The notes: generated from the sequence alone by a model not told the origin. Shown: positions 27,261 to 37,802, counted from the stretch's first letter. The stretch is 64,000 nucleotides of DNA from Streptomyces sp. PTY087I2 (GCF_001687325.1 NZ_LZRD01000004.1:59135-123134); one strand, 5' to 3'. Program-made: numbers and translations.

Positions 27261-28223
27261 GTGACGATCCTGACCAACAAAGCAGACAAGATCGACCGTC
27301 TTGCCGAGCTGACCCAGAGCACCGAGAGCGTCAGCGGCAGCAGCCTGTGGCGCGAGGCGTTCCGGCGGATGCGCTCCAGCAAGATGGCGATCATCGGCGC
27401 GGCGATCATCGCCGTGTTCATCCTGGTCGCCGTCGTCGGGCCGATGCTGGCCCCGCACGGAGCGACCGCGCAGAACTGGCGCAGCGAGGTCTTCCCCAAC
27501 CAGGGCAAGTTCGTCGGCATGCGCGGCGAGAACTGGTTCGGCCTGGACCACCTGGGCCGCGACATGTTCTCCCGCTGGCTCGTCGGCGCCCGGCAGACGC
27601 TCCTCGTCGGTGTGGTCTCCATGCTCATCGGCCTGATCGTCGGCGCGGTCGTCGGTGTGCTCTCCGGAGCCGCCGCCACTCTCGGCGGCAAGGCCGGGCA
27701 GCGCGTCGACACCGTGATCATGCGCTTCACCGACATCATGCTGTCGCTGCCCTCGCTGCTGCTCGCGGTCTCCATCGCCGCCGTGCTCGGCCAGTCGCTG
27801 ACCACCGTGATGATCGCCGTGGGTGTCGTCCAGATCCCCATCTTCGCCCGCCTGCTGCGCGGTTCGATGCTGGTGCAGGGCGGCGCGGACTACGTGCTCG
27901 CCGCCAAGGCGGTCGGTATCCGGCGCAAGCGGATCGTGCTGACCCAGATCCTGCCGAACTCGCTGAGCCCCGTGATCGTCCAGGCCACCCTGAGCCTGGC
28001 CACCGCGATCATCGAGGCCGCGGCCCTGTCCTACCTGGGGCTCGGCAACCCCGACCCGGCCGTTCCCGAGTGGGGCGTGATGCTCTCCCAGGCGCAGCGC
28101 TTCTTCGACAACGAGCCGATGATGGCCGCCTACCCGGCCGTCGGGATCATCATCACCGCCCTCGGCTTCACCCTGCTCGGCGAGGCCATGCGCGAAGCCC
28201 TCGACCCGAAGTTGCGAGGCTGA
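27261..28223 (+). CDS. Peptide ABC transporter permease (DppC/OppC type)
   Basis: The product is 320 aa with an N-terminal OppC_N-like segment (LWREAFRRMRSSKMAIIGA), a short periplasmic-side loop (NWFGLDHLGRDMFSR), and about six membrane segments. The EAA loop reads ADYVLAAKAVGIRRKRI. GTG 27261 lies one base after the DppB-type stop. A soluble-side DPDPAVPEWGVMLSQAQ-like motif precedes the last helix, as in other DppC proteins. It pairs with the upstream permease. Confidence 0.95.
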   Translation: MTILTNKADKIDRLAELTQSTESVSGSSLWREAFRRMRSSKMAIIGAAIIAVFILVAVVGPMLAPHGATAQNWRSEVFPNQGKFVGMRGENWFGLDHLGRDMFSRWLVGARQTLLVGVVSMLIGLIVGAVVGVLSGAAATLGGKAGQRVDTVIMRFTDIMLSLPSLLLAVSIAAVLGQSLTTVMIAVGVVQIPIFARLLRGSMLVQGGADYVLAAKAVGIRRKRIVLTQILPNSLSPVIVQATLSLATAIIEAAALSYLGLGNPDPAVPEWGVMLSQAQRFFDNEPMMAAYPAVGIIITALGFTLLGEAMREALDPKLRG

Positions 28224-28229
28224 AGTCCC

Positions 28230-29218
<989 letters not shown>

Positions 29219-29222
<4 letters not shown>

Positions 29223-30436
29223 GCCTTCTCGAACTGGACGACGTCAAAGTCCACTTCCCGGTCAAGAAGGGCCTCTTCTTCGACCGTACGGTGGGCCACG
29301 TCTACGCGGTCGACGGTGTCTCGCTGTCCATCGAGGCCGGTCAGACGTACGGCCTGGTCGGCGAGTCGGGCTGCGGCAAGACGACGCTCGGCCGGGCGGT
29401 CCTGCGGCTGAACGACATCACCGACGGCGGGGTCGTCTTCGACGGCACCGACCTGGCGAAGCTGCCGGGCGAGGAGATGCGGGCCTTCCGCCGCCGCCTC
29501 CAGATGGTCTTCCAGGACCCGCTGGGCAGCCTCAACCCCCGGCAGAACATCGAGTCGATCCTGTCCGAGGGCATGGCCGCCCACGGCATCGGCAAGGACC
29601 AGGCGGAGCGCCGGGAGAAGATCAAGGACATCCTGGCCAAGGTCGGCCTGCCGGCCAACGCGCTCTCCCGCTACCCGCACGAGTTCTCCGGCGGCCAGCG
29701 CCAGCGCATCGGCATCGCCCGCGCGCTGGTCCTGGAACCGGACGTGATCATCTGCGACGAGCCGGTCTCCGCGCTCGACGTCTCGGTCCAGGCGCAGGTC
29801 ATCAACCTGCTGGAGGAACTCCAGGAGTCCCTCGGCCTGACCTACCTGGTGATCGCGCACGACCTCGCGGTCGTCCGGCACATCTCGGACGTCATCGGGG
29901 TGATGTACCTCGGCGGGCTCGTCGAGGAGGCCCCGAGCGACGCGCTGTACGCGAAGCCCCGGCACCCGTACACCAAGGCGCTGATGTCGGCCGTCCCGGT
30001 GCCCGACCCCGAGGTGGAGGACCGCCGCGAGCGCATCCTCCTCCACGGCGACCTGCCCTCCCCGGCGAACCCGCCGGCCGGCTGCCGCTTCCACACCCGC
30101 TGCCCGTGGGTGCAGGAGACCAAGTGCGCCACGGAGCGCCCGCCGCTGCTGGACACGGGCGACGGGCACAAGGTGGCCTGCCACTTCACGGCCGAGATCG
30201 AGGCCGGAACGGTGAAGCAGACCCTGGCGACCGGCATCGAGGCGGTCACGGGGACGGAGACGGTGGCGGCCGAGGCGGTGGAGGTCTCGGAGAGCGACAC
30301 CCCCGAGAAGGCGCCCGCGACCGTACCGGCCCAGGCCGACGCGGACGCCAAGGAGAAGGCGACGGACACCGAGGAAGAGGCCGAGCCCCCGGCAGCCGAC
30401 GCCACGGAGAAGGCGGAGGGCAGCCCCAAGGCCTAG
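29219..30436 (+). CDS. Peptide ABC transporter ATP-binding protein (DppF/OppF type) with acidic C-terminal tail
   Basis: The product is 405 aa. Walker A is GESGCGKTTLG, the signature is FSGGQRQRIGIARAL, Walker B is VIICDEPVSALD, and the H-loop is IAHDLAVV. The conserved ATPase ends near residue 330 with a Cys-containing FHTRCPWVQETKC. About 75 further residues are low-complexity, rich in Ala, Glu, Thr and Val, and strongly acidic, unlike most OppF proteins. The start overlaps the DppD-type stop (ATGA). The tail may be a disordered interaction or regulatory segment, which is inference. A TRIC-type gene follows. Confidence 0.94.
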
Positions 30437-30465
30437 GGAGCGTCCGGGACCGGCACAATTGCCCG

Positions 30466-31137
30466 GTGCTCACCGAACTGTTCACGCCCTCCGTCCAGCA
30501 TGCGCTCGACCTCGTCGGGATCTTCGTCTTCGCGATCTCGGGCGCCCTGCTCGCCGTCCGCAAGAACTTCGATGTCTTCGGCATCGCGGTTCTCGCGGAG
30601 GTGACAGCGCTGGGCGGAGGGCTGTTCCGTGACGTCATGATCGGCGCGATCCCGCCCGCCGCCTTCACCGACCTCGGCTACTTCATCACCCCGCTGTTCG
30701 CCGCCGGCCTGGTCTTCTTCCTCCACCCGCACGTGGAACGCATCCAGGTCGGCGTCAACGTCTTCGACGCGGCGGGGCTCGGCCTGTTCTGTGTGACCGG
30801 CACGGTCAAGGCGTACGAGTACGGCCTCGGGCTCACCGCGTCCGCCGCGCTCGGCCTGGCCACGGCGGTCGGCGGCGGTGTGCTGCGCGACGTGCTCGCC
30901 AACGAGGTGCCCTCGCTGCTGCGCTGGGACCGCGACCTGTACGCGGTGCCCGCGATCGTCGGCGCGACCATGGTGGTCCTGTGCATCCGCTTCGACACCC
31001 TGAACGCGCTGACCAGCGGGATGGCGGTGATCGCCGCGTTCGTCCTGCGGCTGCTGGCGCTGCGCTTCCACTGGCGGGCGCCCCGTGCGTACAACCGGTC
31101 CTCGGCGCGGGCGGAGGAGGGACCGGCGGCGACGTAG
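30466..31137 (+). CDS. TRIC / UPF0126-family membrane protein
   Basis: The product is 223 aa with two three-helix repeats, each containing the family GGG-RD motif: TALGGGLFRDVMIG and TAVGGGVLRDVLAN. Members are described as trimeric cation channels or glycine transporters. GTG 30466 is preceded by CACAAT at 6 nt with no clear ribosome site, which suggests a leaderless transcript. The C-terminal 25 residues are polar and probably cytoplasmic. Its nearness to glycine genes is only loose. Confidence 0.88.
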   Translation: MLTELFTPSVQHALDLVGIFVFAISGALLAVRKNFDVFGIAVLAEVTALGGGLFRDVMIGAIPPAAFTDLGYFITPLFAAGLVFFLHPHVERIQVGVNVFDAAGLGLFCVTGTVKAYEYGLGLTASAALGLATAVGGGVLRDVLANEVPSLLRWDRDLYAVPAIVGATMVVLCIRFDTLNALTSGMAVIAAFVLRLLALRFHWRAPRAYNRSSARAEEGPAAT

Positions 31138-31200
31138 GGCGGGGCGGCCGGGTAACGGCGCTCACAAAAAGCTACCGCTCAGTAGGATGGTGGATGTACC

Positions 31201-32091
31201 GTGCATGCCATGGCACAGGCAGCGACTGAGGCAGTGACCGGAGCGGCGCGGACCGCCCCGGCGACCATCGGCGACAGCGAGTTCGACCGCGACACGGCGG
31301 TCACCCTGCGCGAGGAGGGCGTCTACGACGCCGAGCTCTCCGCGGGCTGGACGATCATCCACGCCGTCAACGGCGGCTATCTGCTGGCCCTGCTCGGCCG
31401 GGCCCTCGGTGAGGCCCTGCCGCACTCCGACCCGTTCTCCGTCTCGGCGCACTACCTCACCGCCTCCGTGCCCGGCCCGGCGGTGATCCGCACCCAGGCC
31501 GTCCGGACCGGCCGCACCCTGTCCACGGGCCAGGCCTCCCTCTTCCAGTACGCGGAGGACGGCAGCGAGATCGAGCGCATCCGGGTCCTGGCCACCTACG
31601 GCGACCTGGACACGCTCCCCGACGACGTCCGCACCACGGCCCTGCCGCCCGCCATGCCCGACCGGGACCACTGCCTCGGCGCGGCCGACGGCGACGCCCC
31701 GATCCCCGGCAGCTCCGCCATCACCGAGCGCCTCGACATCAGGCTCGACCCGGCCACCGTCGGCTGGGCGGTCGGCGCCCCGTCCGGCAAGGGCGAGATG
31801 CGCGGCTGGTTCGGCCTGGCCGACGGCCGCGACCCGGACCCGCTGTCGCTGCTGCTCACCGTGGACGCCCTGCCGCCGACCTCGTTCGAGCTGGGCCTGA
31901 CCGGCTGGACCCCCACCGTCGAGCTGACCACCCACATCCGCTGCCGCCCCGCCCCGGGCCCGCTGCGCGTCGCCATCACCACCCGTAACCTCGCGGGCGG
32001 CTTCCTGGAGGAGGACGCCGAGGTCTGGGACAGCGCCGACCGCCTCGTCGCCCAGTCCCGCCAGCTCGCCAAGGCCCCGCGCACGAAGTAG
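31201..32091 (+). CDS. Acyl-CoA thioesterase-like protein (hot-dog fold)
   Basis: The product is about 296 aa, with two hot-dog-like halves. The N-terminal half has WTIIHAVNGGYLLALLGRAL and HYLTASVPGPAVIRTQ, and the C-terminal half has LLLTVDALPPTSFELGL, as in the large thioesterase-like family (TesB-related). GTG 31201 lies 10 nt from AGGATGG; ATG 31210 is an in-frame alternative. Upstream is CTACCGCTCAGTAG, an imperfect inverted repeat (31172-31185). It is convergent with a FabR-like regulator gene, consistent with lipid metabolism. Confidence 0.85.
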   Translation: MHAMAQAATEAVTGAARTAPATIGDSEFDRDTAVTLREEGVYDAELSAGWTIIHAVNGGYLLALLGRALGEALPHSDPFSVSAHYLTASVPGPAVIRTQAVRTGRTLSTGQASLFQYAEDGSEIERIRVLATYGDLDTLPDDVRTTALPPAMPDRDHCLGAADGDAPIPGSSAITERLDIRLDPATVGWAVGAPSGKGEMRGWFGLADGRDPDPLSLLLTVDALPPTSFELGLTGWTPTVELTTHIRCRPAPGPLRVAITTRNLAGGFLEEDAEVWDSADRLVAQSRQLAKAPRTK

Positions 32092-32116
32092 GGCGTACGC
32101 GCGTACCGGCGTACGA

Positions 32117-32131
32117 GCACGGTTTCCGTGC
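32117..32131. terminator. Small hairpin between convergent thioesterase and TetR genes
   Basis: GCACGG, TTT, CCGTGC: a perfect 6-nt stem with a 3-nt loop, 26 nt after the thioesterase stop and 99 nt from the TetR stop. Several CGTAC-rich repeats surround it. Confidence 0.45.
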
Positions 32132-32229
32132 GCGTCGGACGTACGAGCCGGGCGTACGGGAACGGCTGCCGCGCCCGTCCGGGAGGTCGGTCCCGGGCGG
32201 GCGCCGAGGCCGTCAGGGGCGTACGTCCG

Positions 32230-32856
32230 TCACCCCTCGTCCAGCCAGTGCGCCCGCCCGATGGTGACCAGCCGCAGCCGCCGCCGGGCCACCCGGACGA
32301 CCTCCGCCTCGCCCTCCGGGCCGGCCTCCAGCAGGGTCGACGTGGTGATCACCATGTGGTCCACATAGAGGCCGCCGAGCATCAGCAGATCCTCCTCGCT
32401 CCAGCCGGCCGCCCCCGGCTCCTGGCCGAGCGCGCACGCCACCTCCTCGGCGAACCGCCGCAGTTGAGCCGCGATCGCCGCGCGCACCGGGCCGACCCCG
32501 CCGTGCTGCTCCCGGGCGATGAACCGGAAGTGGGCGGGCTGCGCGCCGACATGACGCGCTATCACCGCCACGCTCCGGTCCAGGCGCTCATCGCTGTCGC
32601 CCGTCTCCATGAGCACCGCGGCGATCAGCCCGTGCAGGCTCCCCAGCGTCTCCTCCACCAGGGCGACGCCGAGCGCCGCGGTGTCCTCGAAGTGCCGGTA
32701 GAAGGCCGTCGGGGTGACCCCGGCCGCCCGCGTGACCTCCCGCAGTCCCAGGCTGCTCAGACTCTGGTGCTCCAGGAGGGCGAGCGCCGCGTCCAGGAGG
32801 GCCTGGCGCGTCCTGAGCTTCTGGGTCTGGCGGATGCCGACGGGAGTGTGACTCAT
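32230..32856 (-). CDS. TetR-family regulator resembling FabR/DesT
   Basis: The product is 208 aa. The helix-turn-helix lies in LSSLGLREVTRAAGVTPTAF followed by YRHFED. The N-terminal half, with GIRQTQKLRTRQALLDAALALL and ALVEETL after it, closely follows the layout of FabR from enterics ([33 protein letters not shown]), which senses acyl-ACP/acyl-CoA and represses unsaturated fatty acid genes. The ligand cannot be told here. It is divergent from two small membrane-protein genes and convergent with a thioesterase gene. A palindrome at 32914-32931 is its probable operator. Confidence 0.85.
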   Translation of the reverse strand: MSHTPVGIRQTQKLRTRQALLDAALALLEHQSLSSLGLREVTRAAGVTPTAFYRHFEDTAALGVALVEETLGSLHGLIAAVLMETGDSDERLDRSVAVIARHVGAQPAHFRFIAREQHGGVGPVRAAIAAQLRRFAEEVACALGQEPGAAGWSEEDLLMLGGLYVDHMVITTSTLLEAGPEGEAEVVRVARRRLRLVTIGRAHWLDEG

Positions 32857-32913
32857 GCCATTCAGTAAACAACCGTTCTCCGAGTCAGGGGAAGGGTGTG
32901 GGGTTTAGACTTT

Positions 32914-32931
32914 CGAGTCAGTGAACACTCG
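32914..32931. promoter_or_regulatory. Candidate FabR/DesT-type operator
   Basis: CGAGT, 8 nt, ACTCG: a perfect interrupted palindrome whose centre contains AGTGAACA, the half-site pattern of DesT/FabR operators. A second, looser half, CAGTAAACAACCG, lies near 32863 before the regulator start. The palindrome is 57 nt from the TetR ATG and 41 nt from the small membrane-protein start, so it can control both directions. Confidence 0.55.
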
Positions 32932-32972
32932 TACTCCGAACGGCTTTCGTCGTCGCACAGAGAGGTTCCGCC

Positions 32973-33128
32973 GTGCTCGTCCTCGTCGCCGCGCTGCTCC
33001 TGCTGGGGATTCTCCTCGGGGCGGCCGCCCACATCCCGCTGCCGCTGACCCTGGCCGCCGCGGCCGTGATCGGCTGCTGGCTGCTGATCTTCGCCATACG
33101 CGAGCGCGCGTCGCGCCGCACCCACTGA
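32973..33128 (+). CDS. Small membrane protein, 51 aa
   Basis: A short gene easily missed by size cut-offs. GTG 32973 follows GAGAGG at 8 nt. The product starts [20 protein letters not shown], then [20 protein letters not shown], and ends RERASRRTH: two hydrophobic helices and a positively charged, probably cytoplasmic tail. It is not recognised as a named family. It lies just downstream of the candidate FabR-type operator and 80 nt before a DUF4190-like membrane-protein gene on the same strand. Confidence 0.6.
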   Translation: MLVLVAALLLLGILLGAAAHIPLPLTLAAAAVIGCWLLIFAIRERASRRTH

Positions 33129-33208
33129 CCCGCCGTACGCACCGACGCACCGCACCCGCACCCGCCGAGCCTGCCGTTTCCCGGAACCGATCCGAAGGAG
33201 CTCGCACC

Positions 33209-33586
33209 ATGACCCTCACCCTCATCGACCGCACCCGCCGCACGGACACCGCCTCCGGCAAGGACGCGGACGCCGACCTCGGCAAGGACGTCGTCGACCC
33301 GGGCGCGACGCCGGAAGAGACCACCGACCCCGCTCCCCGCCGGGCCGCCGGCCGGGAGGCGGACGGTCTCGCCGTCGCCTCGTTCGTCCTCGGCCTCGTC
33401 GGGCTGCTGATCTTCAACATCGTGCTCGGGCCCATGGCGATCGTGATGGCGCTGCTGGCCCTGGCCCGTCGCACCCGCCGCCGGGGCCGCGCCTTCCTCG
33501 GCCTCGCCCTGGGCGTCGCCGACCTCGCCGTGCTCGCCGCCCTGGTCACCGCCAACGGCACCGTCGCCTGGAGCATCGGCGGCTGA
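33209..33586 (+). CDS. DUF4190-like small membrane protein
   Basis: The product is 125 aa. ATG 33209 follows GAAGGAG at 8 nt. The first 50 residues are polar and charged (Asp/Lys/Arg/Pro-rich). Two membrane segments follow: [20 protein letters not shown] with [14 protein letters not shown], and [19 protein letters not shown]. This is the usual DUF4190 arrangement, a family of unknown function common in actinomycetes. It is probably co-transcribed with the 51-aa protein and under the FabR-like regulator. Confidence 0.75.
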   Translation: MTLTLIDRTRRTDTASGKDADADLGKDVVDPGATPEETTDPAPRRAAGREADGLAVASFVLGLVGLLIFNIVLGPMAIVMALLALARRTRRRGRAFLGLALGVADLAVLAALVTANGTVAWSIGG

Positions 33587-33762
33587 CGCACGCCCCGAAG
33601 CGGCCCCGCGAGCCGCGCTCTCCCCGTTCCGGATCGGGCTCCGGGCCGGGGCCCGGCCGCTCTCCGCACCGGTCCACCGCACCCCACGAAGCCGTGCGCG
33701 GGGACCAGGCCGTGACGCGCCCGGCATGCGCCTCACCCCGGGCTCGTAGAATCGGCCCCACC

Positions 33763-34932
33763 ATGGCTTACCTCGACCACGCCGCGACCACCCCGATGCT
33801 CCCCGAAGCGATCGGGGCGATGACCGCCCAGCTCTCCGTCACCGGCAACGCGTCCTCGCTGCACGCCGCCGGACGCCGGGCCCGCCGCACCGTCGAGGAG
33901 TCCAGAGAAGCCCTCGCCGACTCGCTCGGCGCCCGCCCCAGCGAGGTGGTGTTCACCTCCGGTGGCACGGAGGCCGACAACCTTGCCGTCAAGGGCCTCT
34001 ACTGGTCCCGCCGCGACGCCGACCCCCGCCGCACCCGGGTCCTCGCCGGCCCCGTCGAACACCACGCCGTCCTCGACGCCGTCGACTGGCTCGCCGAACA
34101 CGAGGGTGCGAACGTCGACTACCTCCCCGTCGACCGCCACGGCCGGGTCCACCCCGAAGCCCTGCGCGAGGCGATCCTCCGCAACCCCGACGACATCGCG
34201 ATGATCACCGTGATGTGGGCCAACAACGAGATCGGCACGATCATGCCGGTACGTGAACTGGCGGCGGTGGCAGCGGAGTTCGGGATCCCCATGCACGCCG
34301 ACGCGGTCCAGGCCTTCGGCCAGCTGGAGGTCGACTTCGCCGCCTCCGGGCTGGCCGCGATGACGGTCAGCGGACACAAGATCGGCGGCCCGTTCGGCAT
34401 CGGCGCGCTGCTGCTGGGCCGCGACCACACCCCCGTGCCCGTCCTGCACGGCGGCGGCCAGGAGCGGCACGTACGCTCCGGCACCCTGGACGTGCCCGCC
34501 GTCGCCTCGTTCGCCGTCGCCGGACGGCTGGCGGCCGAGCGGCGCGAGGAGTTCGCCCGCAGGGTCGGCGGGCTGCGCGACGAGCTGGTGACCGCCGTGC
34601 GCCTGGCCGTGCCGGACGCCGTGCTCGGCGGCGACCCGGATCCGGCCGGACGCCTGCCCGCCAACGCCCACTTCAGCTTCCCCGGCTGCGAGGGCGACTC
34701 CCTGCTCCTGCTGCTGGACGCGCAGGGCATCGAATGCTCCACCGGCTCCGCCTGCACCGCCGGGATCGCCCAGCCCAGTCACGTACTGCTCGCCACCGGG
34801 ACCGATCCGGACCTGGCCCGGGGCACCCTGCGCTTCTCGCTCGGCCACACCTCGACCGAGGACGACGTGAAGGCGCTCGCCGAGGCGATCGGCCCGGCGG
34901 TCGAGCGGGCCCGGACGGCCGGGCTCAGCTGA
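33763..34932 (+). CDS. Cysteine desulfurase (NifS/IscS family)
   Basis: The 389-aa PLP enzyme converts cysteine to alanine and a protein-bound persulfide. The start [17 protein letters not shown] is standard. The PLP lysine is in [14 protein letters not shown] and the active-site cysteine in [10 protein letters not shown], on the long loop typical of IscS-like enzymes. TAGAAT at 33747-33752, 10 nt before ATG, suggests a nearly leaderless transcript. The tRNA thiolation gene mnmA lies 0.9 kb downstream on the same strand and needs this sulfur, so the two are probably functional partners, although an amidase gene lies between on the other strand. Confidence 0.93.
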   Translation: MAYLDHAATTPMLPEAIGAMTAQLSVTGNASSLHAAGRRARRTVEESREALADSLGARPSEVVFTSGGTEADNLAVKGLYWSRRDADPRRTRVLAGPVEHHAVLDAVDWLAEHEGANVDYLPVDRHGRVHPEALREAILRNPDDIAMITVMWANNEIGTIMPVRELAAVAAEFGIPMHADAVQAFGQLEVDFAASGLAAMTVSGHKIGGPFGIGALLLGRDHTPVPVLHGGGQERHVRSGTLDVPAVASFAVAGRLAAERREEFARRVGGLRDELVTAVRLAVPDAVLGGDPDPAGRLPANAHFSFPGCEGDSLLLLLDAQGIECSTGSACTAGIAQPSHVLLATGTDPDLARGTLRFSLGHTSTEDDVKALAEAIGPAVERARTAGLS

Positions 34933-34954
34933 GGCAGGCGCGTACGGCCGGACT

Positions 34955-34990
34955 CAGCCGAGCCGGGTGCGAACCGGGCGGGCTCGGCTG
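34955..34990. terminator. Bidirectional terminator between desulfurase and amidase genes
   Basis: Perfect 10-nt arms, CAGCCGAGCC at 34955-34964 and GGCTCGGCTG at 34981-34990, with a 16-nt loop in the 85-nt gap between convergent genes. Confidence 0.7.
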
Positions 34991-35017
34991 CCGAGGGCCG
35001 TCCCCGTCCCGGCTCCG

Positions 35018-35755
35018 CTACGCCTTCGCCGACGGCGAGGGCGTGGGGCTCGGCGGCGCCGTCGCGGCCCGCCGCACCAGCTCCATGTACCGGTCCCAGT
35101 CCCAGTGCGGCCCCGGGGCGGTGTGGTCGGTGCCCGGCACCTCCACATGCCCGATGATGTGCTCCCGGTCGATGGGTATGTCGTACCGCGCGCAGATCGA
35201 CGCCGTGAGCCGCGCCGACGACGCGTACATCGCCTTCGTGAGGTCCTTCGGCCGGTCCACGAACCCCTCGTGCTCGATGCCGACGGCCCGCTCGTTGTAG
35301 GAGCGGTTGCCCGCCTGGTACGCCACGTCCAGCTCGCGGATCATCTGCACCACCCGCCCGTCCTGCCCCACGATGTAGTGCGTCGCGGCCCGGTGGGCGG
35401 GGTCCTGGAACACCTTCACCGCGCTGGCGAAACTGCCCTGGGTGACATGAATGATCACCCGGTCGATGGGGAAGTCGTCCGGCCGGTCCGCACGCCGCCA
35501 GTTCGCCTCCGACGCGGCCACCCAGGTCGCCCCCGCGTAATCCAGCTCACCCGGCTTCCGGGGCTTCTCGACGCCGGGGACCTGCCACCACAGGCGCTTC
35601 ACCTTGTCGCGCGCGAGCACGGCGGCGGCTCCGGCGGCCGCCACCGCGCCGCCGCCGATCAGCAGCGCGCGGCGGCTGACGCCGTCCGCCGGCTTCTTCC
35701 GCGAAGGCTTTCCCGACGGCTTGCGCGCGGCCCGGGTGCTCCCGTTCTTCCCCAT
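35018..35755 (-). CDS. Tat-exported N-acetylmuramoyl-L-alanine amidase (Amidase_2 / PGRP fold)
   Basis: The product is 245 aa. The N-terminus has a long basic region, then a twin-arginine motif SRRALLIGG and a hydrophobic stretch, so export by the Tat route is likely. The Amidase_2 core has RVIIHVTQGSF (first zinc His), ATHYIVGQDGRVVQMI, NERAVGIEHEGFV, IIGHVEVPGTDHTAPGPHWD (second zinc ligands), and WDRYMELV. It should cleave the amide bond between MurNAc and the peptide stem in the cell wall. It is divergent from mnmA and has a weak ribosome site. Confidence 0.9.
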   Translation of the reverse strand: MGKNGSTRAARKPSGKPSRKKPADGVSRRALLIGGGAVAAAGAAAVLARDKVKRLWWQVPGVEKPRKPGELDYAGATWVAASEANWRRADRPDDFPIDRVIIHVTQGSFASAVKVFQDPAHRAATHYIVGQDGRVVQMIRELDVAYQAGNRSYNERAVGIEHEGFVDRPKDLTKAMYASSARLTASICARYDIPIDREHIIGHVEVPGTDHTAPGPHWDWDRYMELVRRAATAPPSPTPSPSAKA

Positions 35756-35816
35756 GTGATCGTCAACGCTTATCCGCGAGCGTTCGGTTCCCGGCGACCC
35801 GTACCCTGGAGGGGCT

Positions 35817-36953
35817 ATGACTCAGACTTCCCAGCGCCCCCTGCGTGTCCTCGCCGCGATGTCGGGCGGCGTGGACTCCGCCGTCGCCGCCGCCCGCGCC
35901 GTCGAGGCGGGCCACGACGTGACCGGTGTCCACCTCGCCCTGTCCGCGAATCCCCAGTCCTTCCGGACCGGGGCGCGCGGCTGTTGCACCATCGAGGACT
36001 CCCGGGACGCCCGCCGCGCGGCCGACGTCATCGGTATCCCGTTCTACGTCTGGGACCTGGCGGAACGCTTCCGCGAGGACGTCGTGGAGGACTTCGTCGC
36101 GGAGTACGAGGCCGGGCGCACGCCCAACCCCTGCCTGCGCTGCAACGAGAAGATCAAGTTCGCCGCGCTGCTCGACAAGGCCCTCGCCCTCGGTTTCGAC
36201 GCCGTGTGCACCGGCCACTACGCCACGGTCGTGCTCACCGAGGACGGCAGCCGCGAGCTGCACCGGGCGTCCGACATGGCCAAGGACCAGAGCTATGTGC
36301 TCGGCGTCCTGGACGAGAAGCAGCTCGCCCACGCCATGTTCCCGCTCGGCGACACCCTCACCACCAAGGACGAGATCCGCGCCGAGGCCGAGCGCCGGGG
36401 CCTGGCCGTCGCCAAGAAGCCCGACAGCCACGACATCTGCTTCATCGCCGACGGCGACACCCAGGGCTTCCTGGCCGACCGCCTCGGCGGCCCGGCCGAG
36501 GGCGACATCCTCGACGAGTCCGGTACGAAGCTGGGCACCCACGAGGGCGCGTTCGGCTTCACCATCGGCCAGCGCAAGGGCCTGAAGATCGGCCACCCGG
36601 CCCCCGACGGCAAGCCGCGCTACGTCCTGGACATCTCCCCGGTGAACAACACGGTCACCGTCGGCCCGGTCGAGGCCCTGGACGTCACCGCCCTGACCGC
36701 GATCAAGCCCCGCTGGTGCGGAACGCCCCCGTCCGGCCCGGGTACGTACACCGCGCAGCTGCGCGCCCACGGCGGCGAGACCGAGGTGACGGCCGAGCTG
36801 GTCGACGGCTCCGAGCTGAACGTCACCTTCACCGAGCCGGTCCGGGGCGTCGCCCCCGGCCAGGCGGTCGTCCTCTACGACGGCACACGCGTGGTCGGCT
36901 CGGCCACCATCGCCACGACTGTGCGCCGCGAGCGGGTGGCGGCGGGCGGCTGA
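35817..36953 (+). CDS. mnmA: tRNA-specific 2-thiouridylase
   Basis: The 378-aa enzyme makes the 2-thio group of wobble U34 in Lys, Glu and Gln tRNAs. The start [20 protein letters not shown] shows the PP-loop SGGVDS. The catalytic cysteines are in [14 protein letters not shown] and [11 protein letters not shown]. The C-terminal domains include [15 protein letters not shown] and [17 protein letters not shown] 35817 follows GGAGGGG; TACCCT 9 nt upstream may be the -10. A cysteine desulfurase gene lies 0.9 kb upstream and is its likely sulfur source. Confidence 0.97.
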   Translation: MTQTSQRPLRVLAAMSGGVDSAVAAARAVEAGHDVTGVHLALSANPQSFRTGARGCCTIEDSRDARRAADVIGIPFYVWDLAERFREDVVEDFVAEYEAGRTPNPCLRCNEKIKFAALLDKALALGFDAVCTGHYATVVLTEDGSRELHRASDMAKDQSYVLGVLDEKQLAHAMFPLGDTLTTKDEIRAEAERRGLAVAKKPDSHDICFIADGDTQGFLADRLGGPAEGDILDESGTKLGTHEGAFGFTIGQRKGLKIGHPAPDGKPRYVLDISPVNNTVTVGPVEALDVTALTAIKPRWCGTPPSGPGTYTAQLRAHGGETEVTAELVDGSELNVTFTEPVRGVAPGQAVVLYDGTRVVGSATIATTVRRERVAAGG

Positions 36954-37000
36954 GACCGGGCGACCCGGGCCCGGGCGGCCGAGCCCCGCCCGCGTACCGG

Positions 37001-37802
37001 CTAGGACGCCCTTCGGTACGCGTACACGTCCCTGGCGAAGAACTCCGTCAGCACCGGCGCGAGCACCTGCGGCGCCACCTCGCGCATCTGGCCCGTCAGC
37101 GTGCGGTGCCGGCCGCGCGGCAGGGCCTCGGCCAGGGTCCGGGTCGCGGCCCGGGCCGGGGCGCTGCTGAAGCCGCCGCAGATCACCAGGGTCCGGGCGG
37201 CGACCGCCGAGAACCGCTCGGCCGGGATCGCCCCGTCGCCCAGCAGCGCGTCGTCGTACGCCAGGGTGTGCGCCCTCGCCTCCAGCTCCGCCCACACCGG
37301 GGTGCGCCGCATCCGGGCGGCCGTCTCCTCGGCGACGCCCGTCATGGACAGGAACAGCTCCACCGCCCCGCCCCGGTCCCCGGCCGCCAGCAGCCGCTCC
37401 AGCCGGGCCGTGCAGCGGGCCTTGAACCGCAGGCCGGACGTCCCCGGCGTGTAGGGCGGCTCGTACACGGCGAGCAGCTCCACCGGGAGTCCGGCGGCGG
37501 CCGCCTCCAGGCCCAGCGCCCCGCCGGAGGACATTCCGAAGACCGACGCGCCCGCCCCGGCCGCACCGACGACGGCGGCCAGGTCCTCGACCTCCCGCGC
37601 GACGGTCGAGCGCCCCGTGTCACCGCTGGCGCCGGCCCCGCCGGTCGTAGGTGAGCACGGTGAAGCGCGGCGCGAGCAGAGCGGCCAGCGCCGCGTCGGT
37701 CGCGGCCACGCTCAGCGCCCCGCCGACCAGCACCAGCGGCGGCCCCTCGCCCTGGCGGCGGTAGGCGATCGGCGTGCCGTCGGCGGAGAGAATCCTGTCC
37801 AT
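37001..37802 (-). pseudogene. Frameshifted alpha/beta hydrolase
   Basis: The gene reads from ATG 37802 (MDRILSADGTPIAYRRQGEG, then LVLVGGALS and LTYDRRGR) but stops at 37620 after about 60 residues. The next frame continues with GASGDTGRSTVAREVEDLAA, VFGMSSGGALGLEAAAAG and a cap/lid region to 37001. The break lies in a GC run near 37640 and equals two lost bases or one gained. The nucleophile Ser in GMSSG is intact, but the C-terminal position where relatives have GQTHDV reads GQMREV, so the catalytic His is replaced by Arg. Both lesions support real decay over a sequencing error alone. Confidence 0.75.

Noticed and set aside
37001..37534. Separate 177-aa hydrolase gene
   Set aside because: It begins inside the catalytic nucleophile elbow and lacks the N-terminal half, which is present in the other frame just upstream, so it is half of a broken gene.
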